DNA from: Bugula neritina
Lineage: Eukaryota > Bryozoa > Gymnolaemata > Cheilostomatida > Bugulidae
NCBI GenBank assembly: GCA_964035545.1
Contig: OZ037765.1
Span: 13,634,698 to 13,698,697, forward strand
Direction of reading: 5' to 3'
DNA length: 64,000 nt
Shown: one piece after another, positions 49,801-61,599 of the stretch
Position numbering within the stretch: the stretch's first letter is position 1
How the letters are laid out: every line of letters starts with the position of its first letter
Made by a program: the position numbers and the translations under genes
Notes under the pieces: model-generated
What the model was told of the DNA's origin: nothing
Databases searched by the model: none
The model's input: the letters and a program-made list of their open reading frames with translations, nothing else

Positions 49801-50880
49801 GAGCAATTCATGTCACTGAGTGGATTTACGGCATTCTTACAGAGTACAGCGCACATAGTGGATAGCATAACATCAAATTCAATCACAACTAACACAGGAA
49901 CTCCACATGAGTGCTGTTTATCTCCACTACTATTTTCTATTTGCACCAATAGGATTAGCTCAAGCCAGAGCAATGTAACCGTAATTAAATATGTAGATGA
50001 CACTTGTATTATTGGCTGCATTGGCAAAGAGGCTGGTTTAAATATTTACTTTGATGATATTAAAAGAATTTCTAGACAATGTGATCATTCAAATCTATTA
50101 TTAAACCCGACGAAGACCCCAGGAATGATATATTCAACCTATTGCGCTAAACCTCCTACCTCTACTCTCGTATTGAATGGAACTAATATTGCATTGTCTG
50201 ACAAAGTGAGATACTTTGGTGCGTTATTGAATCAGAATTTGAGATTTCAAGAGCATGTACAATCAGTGGTTACAACAGTATCAAGAGGAATGTATATTTT
50301 GAAAAAAATTGGGTATTTTAGTTCTAAACCTCTAGCAAATACATTATTCAAAGTTTCATCTTTTTTTCTCACCTCCTATTCTCTACCTATTATTTCCACT
50401 TATATCTATGAGAGAAGGGCATCGATGTCAACAATTGGTACAACTTGGCGGCAAACAGAACTCTGTGGAGAAGGTTGATCCATCGTCAGTCATTGTCATT
50501 TTTGACTGACTGCTTAGTGAGTGAGTGATATCTATACCAATGATAAGGAGGCTATCAGAAAGATTTTTAAAAAATGCTTCCAACTTGGCATCGAGTATCA
50601 TGACATCGATTTGCCATCAAAGTTATAGCTGACGACCATCTTATTAATGATTTTCTGAGTCAATGCCTTTTTGGAAGATATAGAACCATCAAATAAAGAG
50701 GAACATGGGCCAGAGATAGCTTTTTACGATACTTTGCAAATACTTTAAATGAGCTTTTATTTTAAATAGCTAAACATAGTTCTGACTTGTTTTTTTATCC
50801 AATTTTGTCCATGCTTAATTATTCTAGCTAGTATTTTACACTGAATATGCAATAAATCGATCAATAAACTAATCAAAATA
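49801..50880 (+). mobile_element. 5'-truncated second LINE, inserted inside the first
   Basis: Starts mid-RT and runs TNTGTPHECCLSPLLFSI, VIKYVDDTCIIGCIGKEAG (YVDD catalytic box), LLLNPTKTPGMIYS, VRYFGALLNQNLRFQEHVQS. The coding sequence breaks after 50478 but the end FGRYRTIK-like text is visible near 50670. Its 3' end is an AATAAATCGATCAATAAACTAATCAA tail, close to the AATCAATCAATAA tail of the related element at 61.6 kb. Same family as 61600-63205. Flanking FN-encoding TTCAAC on both sides may be a target duplication. Confidence 0.7.
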
Positions 50881-51620
50881 ATCAGCTTCAACCCTAAGAC
50901 CAATACTCCCAAATACAAGCTTATTGGATTAGTGTTGGATCATGTTGACTCAACAAAATACCTTGGTGTAATACTGCAATCAGACTGTAAATTTGAATAG
51001 CGCATCCCAAAGAAGGTTCTTGTTGCGAAACAGCAATTCGGCATGATAAAACGTGCACTCTACTAGGCCCCCAAGAGAGCAAAGCTTATAGCCTACAAAG
51101 CCCCTGTTTCCAACACTTGAAATATGCCAGTGCAGACTGGGACCAATCCAGCAAAAACCATATTAGTATAATGAAAAATGTACCAACAGATGCTGTGCAT
51201 TTGATCTCTAACAACAAAGGAAATACTGATATTGGTAAGTAAATGAAAAAGCTGTGTTTGGAGCACTTGATCTAAAGAGAAAAACCGATGCACCAGCCTT
51301 CTTTTGAAAATTTTGTCTAAGGAATAACAACATCTAACTCTGAGTGCTGCCTATGATTTTCTGGATTAGCGGCCACAAGCACTGTACAGGCTCGATCTCA
51401 GGTTTCAGGATTTATCAGATGAGAGCGAACAAGAATGAATACCTTTATAGTTGTCTCCCAAGAACGATAAGAGATATGAGATTCAGCACTGATTGAATGA
51501 CTTCTCCAGAGCGGCCCATAATCGTAAATCACACACAGAAAAGCTAGTTAGCCTGTCGAGCTAATCTGTACAAGACCGTTAACATTGTTTAAACTACCGC
51601 CCAAGTACTGACAACTTATT
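50881..51620 (+). mobile_element. CR1/Jockey-like LINE, RT 3' half (continuation of 48940-49800)
   Basis: Picks up at the position where the first part stopped: FNPKTNTPKYKLIGLVLDH, STKYLGVILQSDCKFE, KKVLVAKQQFGMIKRALY, then scattered VPTDAVHLISNNKGNTDIGK and LSAAYDFLD. Together with 48940-49800 this is one old element split by a younger insertion. Confidence 0.7.
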
Positions 51621-51639
51621 TTCTATATGTGGCACACCC

Positions 51640-53300
51640 ATTTTTCTCTTTAGGGAGGTCTAGTGTGGAGAAAACAGGTATCAACAGGTATTACTATTAG
51701 TATTAGTATTATTAATATCACTATTAATATTATTAATAATTATAATGATACAGTTACTAAGTCTAATAGTAATACTAATGGCGATTTATAACTTACAAGG
51801 ATGAAGGAATGAATTAATATAAATAATTGTATCTCATAATAATAATATTAATTCCGTCAAATTTAAAATCAAATTCAATGTGATAGTAATACTAATAGTA
51901 ATAATCATGATAATAATGAATATTAATAATTATAATAGTAATCACAATGCGTTGCTTTATCATTATGATTATGATTATGAACTCATTATCATTATCGATT
52001 ATGAAGTGTTGAAATTGAGAGATTTACTTTTAGTATTTGTTATTACTATAATAGTATAATACTATACTATTAGATACTATTGCTTATAGTTATACTAACG
52101 AATGTGATCTATTACCCTTTTGATCCAAATTGATCAACTAGACATAGAACTTAATTTAATGAGGTTGCTAGAAAACAGTGCTAACTTTCCCGAAACTTTT
52201 CTTCACAATTCCCAACGTGCTACGGAAGACCCGCGCGTTCTTCTATTTCGCGACTAATGTCAATGAAAAAGTCATGGTGTAGTAGAGTAGCTTTAGAAGC
52301 AACCCCAGGTTGGGGGTATCTCATATCTGAGTGCAGCGATATAAAGTTTTCAAGTTTGGATTTCGGGCTTCTACAGGACATGATAATAAAAATCATTATG
52401 ATGAATTCGTAATGACAATGATAATCTGAATCATAATGATAATACTAAAGTGATAGACTGAAACTGAAAAGTAAAAATGAAAGTATATTAATATCAAATT
52501 AAAATTAAATACAAGTGAATATTATTACTATATTTACTTACAGACATTTTATTTTTACTTTTAGTATTTAATGTTTACATTTCACTTTCAGTTACTTGGT
52601 AATGTTTACTAGTAGTAGTACTAGTACTAGTAGTAGTAGTACTGGTACTAGTATTACTATTACATTTACTTATTTACTGTATTAGTATTAGTACTAGTAG
52701 GGTACTGGTGTTATATATTGAAATGACACATCGTACTTAGCTATTATATTAAGTGCATCAGTACATATGTAATGCAGTTTTGCTTCTCTTATAGTTATAC
52801 TTATGGCTAATACTAATAGTAATATGTATTAGTAGCATTTTTGTTTAATGTTCTAGTAGTTAGAGTAGAAATTTGGACAAGCTGACATACCAGCTTGTAA
52901 TTAGGTCAAACATCAATTAGTTAGCTTCTAGATAATACACAGTTAGGCCTACTCTAATTGCAATGATGACAGAAACAAGTAACACAACAAACAATGAGAG
53001 ACCATCTGCTACGCTATTAGTATTATTATGTCTTTACATCTATGCAGGAATAACTAAACAATAAGACACTCATTAGCATAGCTAGACATTGCTGCTCCAA
53101 ATATTATTATTGGGTGAGAACTTAATTAGATAGACTAAATTAACAGTAAAATAAGAAATAATTGGTAGCAATTTAAATAATAAAACCAGAATAAACATTG
53201 TTACTATAAAGCAAGGGCATTAGTCGTACAGTAATTGTATAATAATAAAATTAATTGAAAAGTGAAGATTAACAGCAAAATAAAATTTAGGTGCCAAATT
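51640..53300. repeat. Low-complexity AT-rich region with ATT/TAG/AGT triplets
   Basis: Long runs of TATTAGTATT, AATAATAATT, TGATTATGA and, at 52608-52680, ACTAGTAGTAGTACTAGT text that is nearly its own reverse complement. A small CpG-rich pocket (CCCGCGCGTTC...TTCGCGAC) sits at 52228-52256. No gene. Confidence 0.6.
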
Positions 53301-53326
53301 AGTTTTCATAAACAACCCAAGTTAGA

Positions 53327-54362
53327 ATGGCCAGCACAGCAACAACTAACATATCAACAATTGATGCGCTTGCCATGCCTACTTGGCCAAAAAAATATGA
53401 GGATGCTGATGGTAATAAAGTGAAGGAAGTTATAGATTTCTGGGACTCGTTTCCTGAACGGTACAAGCTAATGGTTCTAGAAAAGGGAACCAGGGTAAGT
53501 GGAACTAGACAGAAAGTGGTTAGCGACACTACTACCACTACCAATACCATACCAATCACTACAACACCACAAGTTAATCATACCATACAGCCAACCACAT
53601 TATTTCCACCACCTCCAGTTACTTCTAGAAAAACTGCCGAGTCTTACCATGTCAATTGAGCCTCAGCTTGACATACGCCACCATTATCGTTTATATACAA
53701 CCCCCTCTCATTACGCACCAGCCCCAGCCTTCATCATGCCGGAATTTTCAAACTTTGAAACCTTTTCAGGCATACCTAATAAAAGTTGGGAAAACTTCAT
53801 TAACCGATTGGAAATACATATCTTAACCTACCAATTCGACGACCAACAAAAAGCACTGAACTTACCATGGAGATTTCATGAAACAGCTTTCACAAAATAT
53901 AAAGACCTTATCCACGAAAAAACTTAACTGCTTGACAAATTACATTATGCTGAAAGAAGAACTGAGAAAATATTCACAGCTCATATCAGACTACAACCTC
54001 ACAATTTAAATAATATTGTGCGGGGTAAATGAACTGTAGGCGAATATTATGTAGAGTTAGCAGCAGCATGCCAATCAGCATATGCTAATGTCCCCGAGAT
54101 TCACCGGAACAAATTTCTTGACAAATTTACCCGAAAACTAAGAGATCCTATATGTTGATGGGTAGACTCAAAAAGTAGTTTATCCCTGAAACAAGCAATA
54201 ATTGAAGCAGAGAAAGCAGAGCTTTCTGAAATTCCGACCAACCCTTCTAAACTAGTCGCTCAAGTGCAGAAGAGAGATGAGATAAAACCTCTCGGAAGAC
54301 AAATTGAAGATCTAAGGGCGTTGGTACAAAGAGAAACGCGTCTCTTAGTTGACATCACTTAA
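53327..54362 (+). mobile_element. Ty3/gypsy-type gag relic
   Basis: Begins MASTATTNISTIDALAMPTW after a leader, followed by a Thr/Pro-rich segment. A frame change near 53650 leads to MPEFSNFETFSGIPNKSWEN (capsid start), FDDQQKALNLPWRFHETA, and, after a stop, VGEYYVELAAACQSAYANV, FTRKLRDPI and QAIIEAEKAELSE. It ends IEDLRALVQRETRLL at 54362. No zinc knuckle or pol follows, so it is gag only. Confidence 0.65.
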
Positions 54363-56247
54363 GATCGAAGGCTAAAATTTATGAATGTGCTTACATACAC
54401 TCAAAAACTTTTTACGTTTCTTAAAGAATGACAACTCTGGTTGCTTTAGAATGTACTTTTCATAGCTGCATAGGTTACTTCAGTTAATTACAATTTGCAT
54501 ATTCTTATAATGTTCCATTTGATGTTGAATTGTGTATTGTTTTCTTTCAAATTCCAGATGTGCTTACTGAGTTGTGTATTATTTGCTATATTTGGAAGCT
54601 TTATGAATATTAAATCTAGTTTTCGAGGGTTGTTAAGTAAAGTCCTATGTAAGAATGGTTAGAGTTGTTGTCATGTCTTGTCACAGTTGTTTGGTAGATT
54701 ACATTTTTATATAGGCATTTTCCGTTTAATGGACAGTCTGAAGGTCAACAGTTGCATTGTGTGCCGGTCCGTGTTAGTACTAGTGTTATGTGTAGCTTTC
54801 GGTTTGTGTTGACTTGAGCCATCCATGACATTTTCATATTAGGCATACATGAGTAGCTAATTTTTGTGGTTTGTCTATTGAAAATTTATTCAGCTGATCT
54901 AATGGTGGAAAGCATTTGTGTATGATTTATAAACATTTTTCCCTATGTTGGTTTTCATGATCAAGTTGAAGGGTGTAAAACCCATTTTTAGCTCTGCTAT
55001 TAATTGAATCACCAATATGCATTTTAGTTCAAACAATTGTATTATTTGTCGCCATTCCCCCTGCATCATTTAAACTTGGATTAACATCTCCTGTCCTAAA
55101 GTTGATGTCTGGATTGTCAAATTTACGTTGCTTAGCTGTTGGTTGCATCTTGAATTCATTATCACGCTGATATTTGGACCTTACCGGTAGGCAGAATGCT
55201 GGTAGCCCTCTTCACCTGTGGTTAATCCTTTTCAAAAATTCCACTTTTTTCAGCTTCACTTTTAAATGTTAACTTAATGAGTCTAGTTTTACCCTCTTTT
55301 CTGCTCCTAGTCAATAGGCACTTACTGGTTTTCATATCCTTGGAAAACATTATATATTCAGAAATTTCGATAATTGTTCTAGCACTGGTTTATTCAAATT
55401 TTGCTTTCAAGCTAAATAAAATACTATTAATATTCAGGCATCTGAATCTGCATTATTCAAAGATAGCTGCAGCAACTACATAAATATTAAGTTGGCTTAT
55501 GCTGTTGTACTTAGCAACACAAACTATTTAAAATTAAGCTGGTTGAAATTTCAAAATGAAATTCACTCAAATGAGCTACTCTGACACTCAACAACATTGA
55601 ATATTTGTTATTTTGTTAGTTCACCGGTTTTCCTACACCCTGGCAGCTTCTAAAAAATTAAGTTTTTTTACCAGTTTGTTTGTTGATTTACATTGTAATA
55701 CATGCTTTATAGTTATAATATTTTGTAGACGAGTTCTGCCCTGACAAAAAGCTGCAGTGAAGAATTTTTCACTGTCAAGCAAAAACTTCTATTGTTCAAA
55801 GCATTGAAGTTATTAAGCTTAAGCATTACACACCCAAGCTTCAGTCTCTGACTCGAAAATCTTAGTCTTTTGGCTTTTTTTGCTTTGCTTTTTATCCTGT
55901 TTCTTTGGATAATCTGTTTGTTGATAATGATCTTCCATAATAATTGCTTTCACTCAAATACTAAAAATCTTTCAATCCCAAGTCACAATGCAATATCCAA
56001 ACTAGTACAACTACTACACTCTACTGTTATAGGAAATTGCAGAAAGTTCACTAATACCAATCGCTAATTCCTACAATCGCTAGTTTTGATTGGTGCATTT
56101 CATGAACAACTCATGTCCGTTATATTTTTCTAATTCAGTTGTTTCACATTGATTGACAGATGTACAGTTACTGACCAGTGATGTATTTTTTAAAAATTTT
56201 ACGGTTTTCATCATACCACATGCTACAGTGGACAGAATACAGCTTCG
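54363..56247. other. No feature recognised
   Basis: AT-rich, no repeated words, no protein similarity I can see on either strand. Short ORFs (for example 55277-55483) look random. Confidence 0.4.
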
Positions 56248-56538
56248 CTACGAATTCAAAGGTAGCCTCAATGTGCTGAACATATTCTCCAATGGCGCTG
56301 ACAGCAGGCTCATGTGAATGACGTCTTTGTGGGATGAATTGGTAGATGTAGTACCCAACACATCACTGGTGTTGAGAAAATGAGTACCACATGTCTGTGG
56401 GTAAAACTTACTCACCTTTAGTAGAGCTATATGCCCAAAACTGTTAACACAAGCTTTAATTACCAATAAGTCGATTGGTGATTGAATGCGTGTGTGTACG
56501 AGATTAAGTACGTGAGTAAGTAAGTTGGGATCAAACAA
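56248..56538 (-). CDS. Unidentified 96-codon ORF
   Basis: Open from a TTG, not an ATG, near 56538 to a stop at 56248; reads NLLTHVLNLVHTRIQSPIDL, then PQTCGTHFLNTSDVLGTTST. No family recognised. It lies just downstream of the ORF at 56591-57238 on the same strand and could be its continuation, or part of an old retroelement. Confidence 0.2.
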   Translation of the reverse strand: MFDPNLLTHVLNLVHTRIQSPIDLLVIKACVNSFGHIALLKVSKFYPQTCGTHFLNTSDVLGTTSTNSSHKDVIHMSLLSAPLENMFSTLRLPLNS

Positions 56539-56590
56539 TGTTTACATCCTCTTCTCCCCTAGTCTCAGTTGCCCGAGACTGGCTAGAACT

Positions 56591-57238
56591 TTAATGCTGC
56601 GCTTCGGGGTTAGAAGATGTTTCCATCTTCACCTCACCATTCCCAGTTGCCTGAAACTGACCAGAATTGTTGGTCGGTCTCAGACCAAGGTCTGAATCAC
56701 CATGTACACCAGGGGTTGGCGGTTCATTGGCCATTGACACTTTCCGAGGGCGACCAAGGGTCGGCGATTCCTTTACGGCCTTTGACTCCTTCTGGTTACT
56801 ACTAGAACCTTCCGCAACTGTGACTGCATGGTTTGGTATCGTGCTACCCATTTTTCTGGAATGCACATTGGCCACACAGGCCCAGTTTTCTATTGCTACT
56901 TTCATAGCCATTGAACACTGGTATTCCTTTTCCAGGAGACTCTTGCTCACTCAGCTTTTCCAGTTGCCTTGCAAATTTTAGTTGGTGTTCTTGTCTTTCC
57001 GTATTTAACTGCTCTCTCCGCTGTGCATATGCCTCCACATCAAGGAAGTTGCACCCTGTGAAGCCATTCAAAAACTTAGAAACTTTGCTAACAATAGCAT
57101 TTTGAGGCTTTATTGCATCTACGTAGCTTGATGACTTTACTACACTACCGGAGGCAACACTAACATAGTCTAAGTTCTGGTTACCTGAGGTCTTGTTTAC
57201 TTGTGGTGCTGGATCTTGAGAGTCAAAACTATCTACAG
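56591..57238 (-). pseudogene. Gag-like or unknown coding relic interrupted by a hAT insertion
   Basis: Two overlapping minus-strand frames. The first (57238 to 56844) reads QVNKTSGNQNLDYVSVASGS, FLNGFTGCNFLDVEAYAQRR and a charged coiled stretch (LNTERQEHQLKFARQLEKL). The second (to 56591) gives NHAVTVAEGSSSNQKESK and ends EVKMETSSNPEAQH. A one-base shift in the overlap 56844-56950 would link them. The frame is open right up to the hAT terminus at 57239, so its 5' part was cut off by that insertion. Composition suggests a retroelement gag or an intrinsically disordered protein; not identified. Confidence 0.4.
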
Positions 57239-59227
57239 CAGGGCTGTCCAACAGGCGGCCCGGGGGGGCCAGATCCAGCTCTCAAGCTATATTTATGTGG
57301 CCCCCCAAGGTATAGCAAGTTTCAAAAAATGCTCACTCAAATTTGCTATTTAGCCTGTAACAGCCAGCACATAGCATAGTTGACGGCATCCCACTAAGAA
57401 TGTCATAAAATTCTATTAAAATGTAGTTTAAGTTCTTGTACAGTATTGTTCTGTGAGTGGCGTGCGTGTCGCCTACTTGTCATTGTTTAGCCTGAGATTA
57501 AACTACAACCACTAAACAGCAAGCTAGTCATTATAACCTGTTAGCTAGCAAGCCTGTGACTAGTAAGGTGCACGCCAATATTATATTCGCATATCTACGC
57601 GTTCACTGAAGTGTAAAGTGATACACAGTGCTAATTACTCAAGAAAAATACACCATTTTAGTGTATCAAGCCATAATTTATATAAAAATATCTAGAATAG
57701 TTATTGCATTTTATTCAGATATTATGTTTTCCTGCTGAGCTATTTTACCGGCACTAAAAGTCAATTTTCTCGGTAAAATTAGCCAAAAATATGCAGTTCT
57801 TTTCTATAACTTTGAAAAAAAATTCCAATAAGTCGCACTGGGGAAAAATAAGATCCACAACATAGTTTTTAAGTTTGATTCCAGTACAATTAGTCGAGAA
57901 TTTATTTTACTGGTACTGAATTCTTACACAATTACAATGCTAACCTCAGCAAAGCAATTGCCTTTAACTATCCTGTGCAAACACATATTTTAAAGACCTT
58001 TAACAAGGACCAGCCATTATATAAAGACAAGACTTTTTTGAAAGTATAACCTCTAAGATCTCATTTTCAATGAGTTTTTTGTGAAATAAGTAGCTAACCT
58101 GATTTTGAAATCTAATATGCCTACCTCAAAGTAGCTAACCCAGTTTTATTTTAACTGATCAAATAATTTTATTATGTGTTTGTTTTCTAAGTTGTTGTGT
58201 GCCGCCAAGGCAGCAGCTTTACTAATTTAACCAAACAAATATAATATATTTTGTGTGTTTGCTTTGTAAGTTATTGTGTAAGTATTGTCATTTTCCGTTA
58301 CAATTCAGTCTACAACTGCCTTGTGTAAAATACAGTTTTTTCTACAAGTACAAGAATAATAATTTTCAAAGATTGCAATGCGCAAGAAAGTTTATCAGGA
58401 GTGAAGAGTCTTCAGAAATAACTGAAATATTCAGTATTTTATCAAATACTATTTCTGATGTTGCTTAGCTTGCAATTATGTTGATGACAAGTCTAATGTT
58501 ACCGAGGATTTTCTAACAATGTGTAGCCTGCATGGAACCACAACCATAAAGAGTATCTACTACAACTTGCTGAAAGCGCTGACAGATTTTAGCTTGTCTT
58601 TGAAAGAGATGTCTGGTTGGCGTACAGATGGAGCTCCTGCCATGATTGGAAAAGCCAACGAAATAATTGTATCATTGCCCATTGCCTCGTTGGGATATTC
58701 TCCCTATGCCTCTTATGTATCACTGTGTCATAGATCAAGAAAACTTGGCAGCACAGAGTTTAAAGATGAATCATGAATGTGATGCTAGTAGTATCTTCTG
58801 CAATCAACTTTATAAGATCAAGAGCTTTGAATCATCGAAAGTTCAAAATTATGCTGGAAGGGTTGGAATTTTACTTTAAAGATGTCACATACTGTTTCAA
58901 AATCAGGTGGCTTAGTAGTACCAAAACATTGCACAGATTTTACTATTTGCTAAATGAAATATATGTATTTATGCGAAGTAAGGGGCATGAGCATACTGAG
59001 TTTATAGACAAGCATTGGATCTCAAATTTGGCATTTTTGGCTGATATCAGTGAGCACATGTCAAAAGTGAATTTGCAATTGCAGGACAAGCAACTCTTCA
59101 TATCTTCACTTTAGGGGCACATAACTGCTTTTAAAACCAAACTCAAGCTGTGAGAGCAACAAGTACGAGGAAAGAAAGTTATTCCCACTTCAAAACACTG
59201 CTAGCATGAGGTTATAAATATATATAT
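57239..59227 (+). mobile_element. hAT element, GTF2IRD2/ZBED5-like, 3' end missing
   Basis: Starts with a typical hAT terminal repeat, CAGGGCTGTCCAACAGGCGG followed by CCCGGGGG (57239-57270). A noncoding 1 kb follows, then transposase text in several frames from ~58450: MCSLHGTTTIKSIYYNLLKA, LSLKEMSGWRTDGAPAMIGK (catalytic-core DG), HRSRKLGSTEF / CVIDQENLAAQSL, INFIRSRALNHRKFKIMLEG, KIRWLSSTKTLHRF, WISNLAFLADISEHMSKVNL. It resembles the relic at 31.98-33.9 kb. No matching 3' terminal repeat is found: it ends where the gypsy LTR begins at 59228. The 8 bp before it (ATCTACAG) would be the target duplication. Confidence 0.75.
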
Positions 59228-59413
59228 TGTTGCATGTTATGAATTACCTGTTAGTCCCGTTGAGTCTCATAGATGTATTAAACTAGCAATTGAAATGTAC
59301 CTAAGTATAATGACTGGCCAGTCTATTACTAACACTTAGTCGTGACTGCTCTCTCTATCTTCGCTATGTAACAAGAGAGGGTAACTACCAACAACATAAT
59401 ATAAACTGCAACA
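59228..59413 (-). mobile_element. 3' LTR (186 bp) of the gypsy element
   Basis: TGTTGCA at 59228 and TGCAACA ending at 59413 give a TG...CA repeat with 7-bp inverted ends. Directly outside it, on the coding (minus) strand, is a polypurine tract GGAAGGGAAGGA (59425-59414), as required next to a 3' LTR. The LTR is unusually short. Its 5' partner is not in the window. Confidence 0.7.
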
Positions 59414-59611
59414 TCCTTCCCTTCCAGGAAAGCACAAACCAAAAAGATCCAATGGATTACACATAGACACACAAGAAGAAACGAGTAACTATATACAAGG
59501 AAATCTCGATCCTCAGCGAGGATTTAACTAAAAAATAATGACAGGACCGGATATACCTATATAACATCAAAAAACAACTTATTACTATGTACATGGATAT
59601 GGAACAGTTTG

Positions 59612-61560
59612 CTAGTTCATATCAAATTGAGCATATCTGCTGGGCAGAGTGCCATGAGTAGCCCGCGCACTTCTTCTAGCGGTTGGTTCTGGGTTCCTTG
59701 GAATTGTTGTTGGTTTTCCAACATCCACATAGCCTTCAGTAGCCACATCTGTGGTGGCTTCGAATTGGTCTTCGAGATCTGCATCAAGAACCAGATGGGA
59801 ACTGGATGGAACAGATTTCAGTTGAGTCCTATTCCTTCGAAGTTGGCTACCTCCATAATCAACAATGTAGGATCGAGGTTGGGGTGACCTTGCTAGCACA
59901 GTTGCTTCATTCTATACCTGTTGATCACCTGCTCTGACCAGCACTTTATCGCCTCCCACCAATGGCTTCAAGTCTTTCGCTCTCTTATCATACATCTCCT
60001 TCTGATGCCTTTGCCTCTGTTGGACCGATGGCAATGCCGCGGGTACCTGCGGTTTTAGCATTTGTTCAGGGCCTCTAACACAACGACTAAAAAGCATCTC
60101 TGCTGGGCTAAATGGCAAACCAGCAGTGACTGATAAATATCTGAGTTGGAATCGACCGCCTTCTTCAGAAATTGTTTGACAGTCTGGACATATCTCTCGG
60201 CCATTCCATTCGATTGATGGTAGTGGGAACTAGATGTCGTGATCTTGAAGCTCCATTCCTGAGAAAAACGTCGCATAGCTTCACTGCCAAAAGGCATATT
60301 GTCAGCAATAACTTCAACCGGAATACCATGAACCGCGAAAATAGATCTCAAAGCACCAATGACATGTTTAGCTGTTTTGCCCTTGATGAGTCTTAGTTTT
60401 GGAAAGTGAGAGAAGAAGTCAACAACTAAGTAGTTGTGACCCTGAAACTCCAAAACGTCCATTCCTACCTTGTTCCAAGGAAGTGTTGGGATCTTATGTA
60501 GATGCAATGGCAGTCTTTGCAGGTTGCACACTCAGAAATCAGTCGCCTTATATCTCCATTAATTCCTGGCCAAAAATACTTGGCTTTGCCCTTTCAATAC
60601 ACTTCTCCATACCAAGATGACCCATGTGCAGTCTTTTGAGGTAGGCACTGCGCTCCGACTGAGGAATAACAAGGCGTTCAGCCCTATAGACCAAATCCTC
60701 CTTCACAAACACTTCATCTCGAAAATTCCAAAAGGTTGAAAGGACAAGGGGACTTGTTTCTTAGTTGGCCAATTCCATCCGCCAGTTATCGCGGACTTGA
60801 GACTGTGCATGGTATCATCTTGACCATACGCCCTATTTAGCGTTAGTTTTGCTGAATCCTCCAGCTGTAGGCAGTGTACCATCACTACATCATCCTTTAT
60901 CGCAGGCTCTGTAGTCGGCAGGTATGCCATTAAAAGCGTATCAGCCAAGTATATGATGTTTCCTGGAACATAGCTTATCTCTCTAACCTGGTAACGCTGC
61001 ATCTTAGTCAGCAATTTCTGCAGTCTGGGAGACGGCATTCACGACAATTTCTTTACTATAGACACCAGTGTCTGATGATCAGTCTGAACATCTATGTCCC
61101 TATCATATGTATAGGTATGAAATTTTTCACACCCATACACTATGGCTAGTAATTCCTTGTCGATCTGTGGATAGTTTTGTTCTGCTTCATTCAGAGCTCT
61201 TGATGCATAGGCCACTGGCCTCCCTTCTTGCAAAAGCACGACTCCTAGCCCACCTTTTGAGGCATTGGTCTGTAACACAATGTCCTTAGTCACATCAAAA
61301 AATTGGAGAACAGGTTCACTCATGAGGATTGCTTTGATACGCCTCATCGCTTCATGTTGGTCAGGTGCCCAAATCCATGTTGCATCAAACTTCAATACAT
61401 CTCTTATTGGCTGAATTACCTTTGAGACATTTGGTAAGTAACCTCGAAGAAAGTTCAGTGACCCCATAAGACACTGCATACCTTTTTTTTCAGTAGGATC
61501 TAATCTGGTCAATGGCTTGAACCTTCTCAGGATCAGGTTTGAGTCCTTCTTTCGAAATCA
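59612..61560 (-). mobile_element. Ty3/gypsy pol: RNase H, integrase and tail (frameshifted)
   Basis: On the minus strand from 61560 down: EGLKPDPEKVQAI and GMQCLMGSLNFLRGYLP (RT connection), then RNase H VLQTNASKGGLGVVLLQEG with Asn where the catalytic Asp is expected, NYPQIDKELLAIVYG and VQTDHQTLVSIV. Next come a tether (REISYVPGNIIYLADTLL) and the integrase core YLVVDFFSHFPKL, VEVIADNMPFGS and SNGMAERYVQTVKQFL, with D, D and E present, 60180-60440. The tail ends with SYIVDYGGSQLRRNRTQLK and RYAQFDMN (59612). ORF breaks at ~60540-60700, 60100 and 61510. Confidence 0.8.
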
Positions 61561-61599
61561 TGTACAAAGGTAGCTTACCTCAGATCGATTGTGCTGTAT

